The notes below the pieces were generated by a model. That model saw nothing but the letters and a program-made list of their open reading frames with translations, searched no databases and was not told where the DNA came from. DNA of 64,000 nucleotides from Erythrobacter sp. (GTDB lineage: Bacteria > Pseudomonadota > Alphaproteobacteria > Sphingomonadales > Sphingomonadaceae), in assembly GCF_011765465.1 (NCBI RefSeq), contig NZ_CP050265.1, positions 2,261,501 through 2,325,500 on the forward strand, given 5' to 3'. Shown here piece after piece: positions 57,788 to 64,000 of the stretch. The position numbers were made by a program, and so were the translations under genes. Position 1 is the first letter of the stretch. Each line of letters starts with the position of its first letter.

Positions 57788-59910
57788 CGGGCGGCGGCAT
57801 CCCCCTGCCCACGTTCCTCGCCCCGCTCGCCCGGCGGTTCGGGGGCGCACCTGCGGCGATGGCGCTGCCGGTCGGCATCTTCGCGCTGTTCGCGCTGATG
57901 GTGCTGCCGATCCCGACCGTGCTGCTCGATGCGTTCTTCGTGCTCAACATCGCGATCGCGGTCGCGGTGCTGATGGCGGCGCTGAACGCGCGCGAGCCGC
58001 TCGATTTCTCGTCCTTCCCGACCGTCCTGCTGTTCGCCACCCTGCTGCGGCTGGCATTGAATGTCGCCTCGACCCGCGTGGTGCTGGTCAACGGGCACGA
58101 AGGCGGCGCGGCGGCGGGCGAAGTGATCGATGCTTTCGGCCAGTTCCTCGTCGGGGGCAATTTCGCGGTCGGCCTGTTCGTCTTCGCGATCCTGCTCATC
58201 ATCAACATGATCGTCATCACCAAGGGCGCGGGCCGCGTCTCCGAAGTCTCCGCGCGCTTCGTGCTCGACGCGTTGCCGGGCAAGCAGATGGCGATCGACG
58301 CGGACATCGCCGCCGGGCTCATCACCAGCGACGAAGCGCGCGAGCGGCGGCGGCGCGTCACGGTCGAGGCCGATTTCCACGGCTCGATGGATGGCGCGTC
58401 GAAATTCGTGAAGGGCGATGCGCTCGCCGCGCTGCTGATCCTCGCGGTCAATGTCATCGCCGGTTTCGCGCTCGGCATGATCGGGCATGGCCTGTCCGCA
58501 AGCGAAGCGGGCGAGCTTTACGTGACGCTGGCGGTGGGCGATGCGCTGGTGGCGCAGGTTCCCGCGCTGCTGCTGTCGATTGCGGCCGCCGCGATCGTCA
58601 CGCGAGTGTCGGACACGCGCGATCTCACCGGGCAGATCGGCGGCCAGTTCGCCGACCCGCGCGCGTGGCTGCCGGTGGCGCTGATATTGGGCGGGATCGG
58701 GCTGGTCCCGGCGATGCCGCAGGCGATCTTCCTTCCCGCCGCCGCCATCGCGCTCGGCATATGGTGGGCGCTGCGGCGACAGGCGGCGAAGCCAGTCGAC
58801 GAAACCCCCGTTGCCGAGGAACCCCCCCCCGACCGGATCGAGCTGGCCGATGTCTCCGACCAGACGCTCGTCACCATCGAGCTGGGCTACGGCCTCGTCC
58901 AGCTGGTCGACGAGGCGAAAGGCGCGCCGCTGGTGTCGCGCATCACCGGCATCCGCAAGCAGTTGTCGCGCGATCTCGGCTTCGTCCTGCCGCAGTTCCG
59001 CATCCGCGATTCACTGGATGCCGCGCCCAATGACTACGCCGTGCTGCTCGGCGGGGTGACGGTCGCGCAGGGGTCGGTCAGGCCGGGCAAGCTGCTCGCG
59101 ATCGACGCGGGCGAGGTGCGCGGCGAGCCGCCCTACGCCGCGCTCGGCCTTTCCGGCGAGCCGACGCGCGATCCCAGTTTCGATTGCCCCGCGCTGTGGA
59201 TCGATCCGGGCGCGCGCGACCTTGCCGTGGCCGAGGGATTCCTCGCGGTCGATGCCTCGACCGTGATCGCGACCCACGCCAACCAGGCGCTGGCCGAGGC
59301 CGCGCCGCAGCTGCTCGGCCCGGCGGAAGTGCAGGACCTCCTCGATGCGCTGAAGGAGCGCAGCCCCGCGCTGGTCGAGGCGATCCATCCCGAGCCGCTT
59401 TCCTTGGCCGCGCTGACCCGCATCTTCCGCGCGCTGATCGGCGACGGGCTATCGCTCGCCCATCCGCAGCCGCTCTTCACCAGCCTCGCGCTCGCGCTCC
59501 AGAAGAGCACGGATTTCGACGCCCTGATCGACGCGGTCCGGGTCGATCTCGGCGCGCGGCTGGTGGCGCAGGTGTGCGAGCCGGGCGCGCGGCTGAAAGT
59601 GGTGACGCTCGATGCCGGGCTCGAGGGCGCGATCCTCGGGGGGATGACCGATCCGGCGACCGGGCAGCCGCTGATCGAGCCCGACTGCGGGAACATGATC
59701 GCGCGGCGCATCGGCGAACTGACGGGCGAACACGGGCCGCTCGCGCTCATCGTCCAGCCGCCCGCGCGCCGCGCGCTCGCCGCTCTGCTGCGTGCGCGGG
59801 CGCGGACCTGCCTCGTCCTGTCGATCAACGAACTGCCCGCGAGCCAGCCGGTCGAGGTCGTCGCGGTGATCGGTGAGGACGCTCCCGCGCACGAGGCCAT
59901 CGCGGCATGA
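57784..59910 (+). CDS. flhA: Flagellar type III export protein FlhA
   Basis: A 708-residue protein: eight membrane helices in the first ~330 residues with the FHIPEP signature region (LLRLALNVASTRVVL, RFVLDALPGKQMAIDADIAAG) and a large cytoplasmic ring domain with the expected ends. FlhA is the docking ring and proton-driven part of the export gate. Start GTG 57784. The linker between the two parts contains a run of nine C (58822-58830). Confidence 0.94.
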   Translation: MTGGGIPLPTFLAPLARRFGGAPAAMALPVGIFALFALMVLPIPTVLLDAFFVLNIAIAVAVLMAALNAREPLDFSSFPTVLLFATLLRLALNVASTRVVLVNGHEGGAAAGEVIDAFGQFLVGGNFAVGLFVFAILLIINMIVITKGAGRVSEVSARFVLDALPGKQMAIDADIAAGLITSDEARERRRRVTVEADFHGSMDGASKFVKGDALAALLILAVNVIAGFALGMIGHGLSASEAGELYVTLAVGDALVAQVPALLLSIAAAAIVTRVSDTRDLTGQIGGQFADPRAWLPVALILGGIGLVPAMPQAIFLPAAAIALGIWWALRRQAAKPVDETPVAEEPPPDRIELADVSDQTLVTIELGYGLVQLVDEAKGAPLVSRITGIRKQLSRDLGFVLPQFRIRDSLDAAPNDYAVLLGGVTVAQGSVRPGKLLAIDAGEVRGEPPYAALGLSGEPTRDPSFDCPALWIDPGARDLAVAEGFLAVDASTVIATHANQALAEAAPQLLGPAEVQDLLDALKERSPALVEAIHPEPLSLAALTRIFRALIGDGLSLAHPQPLFTSLALALQKSTDFDALIDAVRVDLGARLVAQVCEPGARLKVVTLDAGLEGAILGGMTDPATGQPLIEPDCGNMIARRIGELTGEHGPLALIVQPPARRALAALLRARARTCLVLSINELPASQPVEVVAVIGEDAPAHEAIAA

Positions 59911-60620
59911 AGCACGATGCCGCCTTCCACGCCGCCTATGGCGCGGCGAGCCAGGCCGAGGTCGAGGACCGCGTGCGCCGCTTCCTGCCGATGGTCCACC
60001 GCGCCGCGTGGCACATCTACGGCGCGGGGCGCGAGGGTCTGGAAATCGAGGATCTCGTCCAGACCGGCATCATGGCATTGACCGAATGCGCGCGGCGGCA
60101 TGGCGGGCCGACCGAGGACGGCTTCGCCGCCTATGCCAAGATCCGCGTGCGCGGCGCGATGCTCGACCAGATCCGGCGGCAGCTCCACGACACCCGCAAT
60201 GCCCGCAAGCGCCGCGCCGCCTATGAACGCGAAGTCGAACGCCTGCGCATGGAAACGGGCCGCGAACCGAGCCGCGCCGAAATCGCCGCCGCGCTCCACA
60301 TTTCCGACGGCGAACTGGTGCAGATTGAGGCGAGCGCGGTCACCGTCTCCTCGATAGCTGAGGAATACGACGAGACCAACACCGCCTTCGCCAGCGATGA
60401 CCCCGACCCCTTCGAAGCCCTGTGCGCCGCCGAGGACCGCGAACGCCTGGTCGAGGCATTGGGGGAACTGCCCGACCGGCTGAAACTGGTGCTGCAATTG
60501 TTCTTCGTCGAGGAAATGAACCTCACCGAAATCGCCGCCGTGCTCGAGGTGAGCGTGCCGCGGGTCCACCAGCTGCGGGCGAAGGCGCTGAAGGACCTGA
60601 AAGCGATGATGGACGGCTGA
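59907..60620 (+). CDS. fliA: Flagellar sigma factor sigma-28 (FliA)
   Basis: A 237-residue sigma factor with region 2 (FLPMVHRAAWHIYGAGREGL, LEIEDLVQTGIMALTECARR, YAKIRVRGAMLDQIRRQ), region 3 (ETGREPSRAEIAAALHISDG) and region 4 (LPDRLKLVLQLFFVEEMNLT, EIAAVLEVSVPRVHQLRAKA). It directs RNA polymerase to late flagellar genes and is blocked by FlgM. Overlaps flhA by ATGA, so it is made with the export gate under sigma-54 control. Confidence 0.94.
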   Translation: MKHDAAFHAAYGAASQAEVEDRVRRFLPMVHRAAWHIYGAGREGLEIEDLVQTGIMALTECARRHGGPTEDGFAAYAKIRVRGAMLDQIRRQLHDTRNARKRRAAYEREVERLRMETGREPSRAEIAAALHISDGELVQIEASAVTVSSIAEEYDETNTAFASDDPDPFEALCAAEDRERLVEALGELPDRLKLVLQLFFVEEMNLTEIAAVLEVSVPRVHQLRAKALKDLKAMMDG

Positions 60621-60676
60621 CGGGCGCGCCGAATGCGGCTAAGGGGCGCGCTTTCGCAAGGGGGAAGGGCGCAGGC

Positions 60677-61639
60677 GTGCTCGCAGGACTGACCAGGAAT
60701 TTCGCGCTGCTGACCGTGCTCGGCGTGGCGCTGGCGTGGATCTACCCGCCCGGCTTCACCTGGATGACCGACGGGAGCATCCGCATCGCGGGCCAGCCGC
60801 TGCTGTCGGTGGCGCTCGGCACGATCATGCTGGCGATGGGCCTGACGCTGACGTTCGAGGATTATGCCCGCCTCGTCCGCCTGCCGCGCGCGGTGGCGAT
60901 CGGGGTGGGGCTGCAATTCGTCGTCATGCCGGCCTCGGGCTGGGCCATCGCGCAGGCGATGGCGCTCGACAAGGGGCTCGCGGTAGGCCTCATCCTCGTC
61001 GCCTGCTGTCCCGGGGGGACGGCATCCAACATCGTCGCCTACCTCGCGCGGGGCGATGTCGCGCTGTCGGTGGCGATGACGATGCTTTCGACCCTTGCCG
61101 CGATTGTCCTCACCCCGCTGCTGACGGGCGAGCTTGCCGGGGCCTATGTCGCGATCGACCGCTGGAACCTTCTCGTGAACATGGTCGCCATCGTGCTCGT
61201 GCCGGTGGTGGCAGGCACGCTTCTCAACCGCCTGTTCCCGCGCGCGGCCGAGGCGGTGGGCGGCGTGCTGCCGCTGGTCGCGGTCGTGCTCGTCATCCTC
61301 ATCGTCGGCGGGATCGTCGGCGGAGCCAAGGCCCAGATCGCCGCCCATGCCGGGCCGCTGCTCGCCGCGACCTTTGCGCTGCACGCGCTCGGCTTCAGCC
61401 TCGGCTGGGGGCTGGCGCGGCTCGCCGGGCTGGGGGTGGCGGAGCAGCGCACGGTCTCGATCGAGGTCGGGATGCAGAATTCGGGGCTGGGTTCGGGCCT
61501 TGCCAAGACCCCCGCTTTCGCCGCGCAATTCGCCGACGCCGCGCAGGCCGCGCTCGCGCCCGTGCCGGCGGCGATTTCCGCTGTGTGGCACGTGGTTATC
61601 GGCAGCCTGCTGGCGAGCTGGTGGCGGCGGCGACCATAG
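60677..61639 (+). CDS. Bile acid:sodium symporter (BASS) family transporter
   Basis: A 320-residue protein with nine or ten hydrophobic helices. LVACCPGGTASNIVAYLARG (about residues 111-130) and the later EVGMQNSGLGSGLA are the two crossed-helix motifs of BASS proteins, which carry organic anions with sodium. The substrate (keto acids, pantoate, others) cannot be told. GTG at 60677 with GAAGGG upstream is the likely start. It is read away from the flagellar genes and is probably unrelated to them. Confidence 0.85.
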   Translation: MLAGLTRNFALLTVLGVALAWIYPPGFTWMTDGSIRIAGQPLLSVALGTIMLAMGLTLTFEDYARLVRLPRAVAIGVGLQFVVMPASGWAIAQAMALDKGLAVGLILVACCPGGTASNIVAYLARGDVALSVAMTMLSTLAAIVLTPLLTGELAGAYVAIDRWNLLVNMVAIVLVPVVAGTLLNRLFPRAAEAVGGVLPLVAVVLVILIVGGIVGGAKAQIAAHAGPLLAATFALHALGFSLGWGLARLAGLGVAEQRTVSIEVGMQNSGLGSGLAKTPAFAAQFADAAQAALAPVPAAISAVWHVVIGSLLASWWRRRP

Positions 61640-61655
61640 CCGCCCCTGGCTATTT
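61636..61655. terminator. Short hairpin between convergent genes
   Basis: ATAGCC (61636-61641), GCCCCT loop, GGCTAT (61648-61653), followed by TT. It overlaps the stop of the BASS gene and lies 5 bases from the stop of the acyl-CoA dehydrogenase gene, so it could end transcripts from the left. The stem is only 6 bases. Confidence 0.4.
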
Positions 61656-61660
61656 CAAAC

Positions 61661-62947
61661 TCAGGAATACATCCCCTTCTTCGGCCCGAGATAGCCGAAA
61701 AGATACGCCCCCACCTTCCTCATCTGGATCTCTTCCGAGCCTTCGGTGATCCGGTAGCGGCGGTGGTGGCGATAGATGTGCTCGAAGGGCGTGTGGCGCG
61801 AATAGCCGATGCCGCCATGGACCTGCATCGCCCGGTCCGCCGCCTCGCAGCACAGCCGGTTGGCGTAGTAATTGCACATCGAGACCTTGTCCGAGATCGT
61901 CCGCTCGATCTCCTCGTGCGGCATATTGTCCATCTCCCACGCGGTCTTGAAGATCAGCAGGCGCAGCATTTCCGCCTGCGTCGCCAGCTCGACCAGCGGG
62001 AACTGGATCGCCTGGTTGCGCGCGAGTTCCTGACCGAAGGGCTTGCGTGCCCGCGCGTATTTCACGCTTTCATCGATGCAGAACAAGGCCGCCCCGCAGG
62101 AGCTGGCCGCCTGCCGGATGCGGTTCTGGTGGACGAAGCTCTGCGCCAGCGCGAGGCCGCGGCCCTCCACGCCGAGGATCGCGCTGTCGGGAACCCACAC
62201 GTCCTTGACCGAAAGTCGCGGGTGGTCGGTCGGCATGTTGAAGGTCCACATCCACTCCTCGATCTCGAGGCCGGGGGTGGGGTTGGGGACGAGGAAGCAG
62301 GTGATCCCGCTCGCATCCCCGTCCTTGCCGGAGGTGCGGGCGAACATCGCGCAGTGGGTCGCGACGTGCATCCCGGTGATCCACATCTTCTCGCCGTTGA
62401 TGAGCCAGCCGTCCACGCCGTCGCGCGTCTCCCTCACCGCGCGGGTTTCCATGTGGGTCGCGTCGGAGCCATGGTCCGGTTCGGTCAGGCCGAAAGCGAC
62501 GCGGCGCCTGCGCTCGAAGCCGCCCGTGATGAATTCCTGCTTCTGTTCTTCCGTCCCCCATTGTTCGAACATGGCGACGAAGGGGAAATTGCCGACGATG
62601 GAATGTTCGTTCTGGAGGTCGTTGTGGAGGCCGAGGCCCTTCCTTGCAAAGTGCTCGCGGATGACCGCCATCCACAGGTTCGACCCGTCCTTGCCGCCGT
62701 ATTTCTTGGGCGCGGAGAAGCGCCAGTGGCCCGCCTTGTCGGCGCGGCGGGTGGCCTCTTTCAGCAATTCCTCCCACTCCTCGCGCGGCAGGCCGCCCTT
62801 GTCCCAATCGGTCCGCGAATGTTCGCGGCGGTGGTCGAAGAAACGGATATTGTCGTCCTGCTGCTCCAGCGGCTTGATCTCGGCCTCGATGAAGGCGTCG
62901 AGTTCGTCCAAGTAAGCCTGCAGGTCCGCAGGGATAGCGAAGTCCAT
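61661..62947 (-). CDS. Acyl-CoA dehydrogenase
   Basis: A 428-residue flavoprotein with the ACAD fold. FGLTEPDHGSDATHMETRAV is the FAD/substrate signature (usually 'TEPxxGSD'), GWLINGEKMWITGM follows, and AMQVHGGIGYSRHTPFEHIYR near the end is the second ACAD motif. It oxidises an acyl-CoA with electron transfer to ETF. The ATG overlaps the stop of the upstream kinase gene (TAATG), so the pair acts together. In animals the same two domains are fused in ACAD10 and ACAD11. Confidence 0.9.
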   Translation of the reverse strand: MDFAIPADLQAYLDELDAFIEAEIKPLEQQDDNIRFFDHRREHSRTDWDKGGLPREEWEELLKEATRRADKAGHWRFSAPKKYGGKDGSNLWMAVIREHFARKGLGLHNDLQNEHSIVGNFPFVAMFEQWGTEEQKQEFITGGFERRRRVAFGLTEPDHGSDATHMETRAVRETRDGVDGWLINGEKMWITGMHVATHCAMFARTSGKDGDASGITCFLVPNPTPGLEIEEWMWTFNMPTDHPRLSVKDVWVPDSAILGVEGRGLALAQSFVHQNRIRQAASSCGAALFCIDESVKYARARKPFGQELARNQAIQFPLVELATQAEMLRLLIFKTAWEMDNMPHEEIERTISDKVSMCNYYANRLCCEAADRAMQVHGGIGYSRHTPFEHIYRHHRRYRITEGSEEIQMRKVGAYLFGYLGPKKGMYS

Positions 62948-64000
62948 TATTCCTCTCCAACCCATTGTTTCCACGCCGCTTCGAGCGCTGGATATTTCGG
63001 CACGTCGGCGGCGAGCTTTTCAAGCGCGGCGGTCTTGAGTTCGGCCAGCAGGCCCGGCTCGTCCAGCCCCGTCCCGCCGCCGAGGATTTCCTGCGCGAGG
63101 TCCGCATCCTCCAGCATCGGCACGATCGCATCGTCGCGCGCGATCATGCCCAGCGCATTGCGCGCCACGGCGAGCTGGAAGCGGTCGTGGCCTTCGACCT
63201 TGTCCTTGAGAGTGGCGAGCCATTCGGCGACCGCCGTGGCGATCTCGCCCGAGGTTGCCTCGCCGGTCGGCGCCGCCGCCTCGATGTCGGGATCGGCGCG
63301 CGCGCGGCGCTCCTCATCCGGCGCATCCTCCTCCAGCAGCATGAGGAGGTCGAGCTCCTGCTCGCTCGTCCGGCGCGAGATCACCACGCGTTCGAGCATC
63401 CGGTCGGACCCGTCGCGCCACACTTTCGCACAGCGCAGGCACCCCATCGCCCACCACACCGTGCGGTGGACCAGCCAGTAGCGGAACCGCTCGCGGTCGA
63501 CCTTTCGCCCGCTTGTCGCCTCGTAGGCGGCGAAATAGTCCTCGAGGCTGCCGAGCCCGAGCGCGGGCCGGTCGTAGCGGTGGAAGCGCCACACCGCCAT
63601 GCAGCCGAAGGCGAGGTCTTCGTGGGGGTCGCCGAAATGGGCGAGTTCCCAGTCGAGCACGCCGGTGAGGTTGGAGTTCTCGGCGAGGATGTTGCCCATG
63701 CGGTAGTCGCCGTGGTTGAGGACCGGCTCAGTCTCCCGTGGCGGGCAATGGTCCTCCATCCATTTCAGCCCTAGCGCGATGATCGGCCGGTCGCCGCCCG
63801 CTTCCTCGAACTGGCGGCGGAGGTCCGCGATGGCCTCGCGGTAGTCCATCACCGGCACGTCTTCGGGCACGTCGCCGGGACGAAGGCTATGGATGCGGGC
63901 GAGATCGCGGGCGACCTGACGGAGGAGGCCCGAGGCATCCTCCATCGCGAGGATATCCTTCGGGTTGGGCGTTCCGGGCAGCGCGCGCATGACGAAGCCC
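62947..64000 (-). CDS. Aminoglycoside phosphotransferase-fold kinase, partial (ACAD10/11-type)
   Basis: The last ~350 residues of a protein that begins beyond the right edge. LNHGDYRMGNIL is the catalytic Brenner loop and GVLDWELAHFGDPHEDLA the metal-binding DxE-type motif of APH-fold kinases. The C-terminal ~130 residues are an extra helical domain (about 220-350 of the visible part). In eukaryotic ACAD10/11 and in bacterial 4-hydroxy acid (levulinate) pathways such kinases phosphorylate 4-hydroxyacyl-CoA for an acyl-CoA dehydrogenase partner, which matches the next gene. Substrate not determined from sequence. Confidence 0.82.
   Translation of the reverse strand, partial: GFVMRALPGTPNPKDILAMEDASGLLRQVARDLARIHSLRPGDVPEDVPVMDYREAIADLRRQFEEAGGDRPIIALGLKWMEDHCPPRETEPVLNHGDYRMGNILAENSNLTGVLDWELAHFGDPHEDLAFGCMAVWRFHRYDRPALGLGSLEDYFAAYEATSGRKVDRERFRYWLVHRTVWWAMGCLRCAKVWRDGSDRMLERVVISRRTSEQELDLLMLLEEDAPDEERRARADPDIEAAAPTGEATSGEIATAVAEWLATLKDKVEGHDRFQLAVARNALGMIARDDAIVPMLEDADLAQEILGGGTGLDEPGLLAELKTAALEKLAADVPKYPALEAAWKQWVGEE

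Overview
The window is about 67 % GC, with densely packed genes, many ATGA or GTGA start/stop overlaps and almost no non-coding DNA. Gene content and style suggest an alphaproteobacterium. The best fit is Sphingomonadales (an Erythrobacteraceae- or Sphingomonadaceae-like lineage), but no rRNA or other marker here proves it. No rRNA, tRNA, CRISPR array, insertion sequence or prophage was seen.

Layout. (1) 1-7.3 kb: an amidohydrolase fragment, a PsiE-like membrane protein, and a sulfide/persulfide module. The module has an ArsR-type repressor and 1-Cys peroxiredoxin on the minus strand. Facing them are an ETHE1-type persulfide dioxygenase, a split YeeE/YedE-type transporter, a TIGR01244 sulfur transferase, sulfide:quinone reductase and a SulP transporter. 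The two arms share a promoter region with an inverted repeat. (2) 7.3-16.6 kb: a DUF2891-DUF979-DUF969-5-oxoprolinase operon, a PhoX-like protein, a flavin reductase and an alpha/beta hydrolase. (3) 16.6-60.6 kb: a nearly complete flagellar island. Its parts are the fliS-fliD pair; one long operon from a sigma-54 activator through fliEFGHIJKLMNOPQR to flhB; fliC; a putative glycan block; the flgBCDEFGHIJKL-motAB operon; an ExbB/ExbD-like pair; a diguanylate cyclase; flgA-flgM-flgN; and a lytic transglycosylase-flhA-fliA operon. (4) 60.6-64 kb: a BASS-family transporter, then an acyl-CoA dehydrogenase and a phosphotransferase cut by the window edge.

How it works together. Two promoter classes can be read by eye. 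Sigma-54 sites (TGGCACG-N4-TTGC type) precede flgB, flgA and the lytic transglycosylase-flhA-fliA operon, and the island encodes a GAFTGA-type sigma-54 activator. A second motif, TTAAR-N15-YCGYYCTT, lies before fliC, fliD, flgM and the ExbB-like gene, a set that resembles a sigma-28 (FliA) regulon. fliA and flgM are both in the island. 

The most unusual part is 34.1-42.2 kb. Between the flagellin gene and the motor/rod operon sit an arabinose-5-phosphate isomerase, a KDO-8-phosphate synthase, a protein fusing a CMP-ulosonate synthetase-like domain to an RraA-like aldolase domain, a KpsS/KpsC-like candidate glycosyltransferase, a large HAD-like protein and an inositol-monophosphatase-like enzyme. 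I infer a dedicated pathway that makes, activates and transfers a KDO-type acid sugar in connection with the flagellum. This is a hypothesis from gene content and position only.
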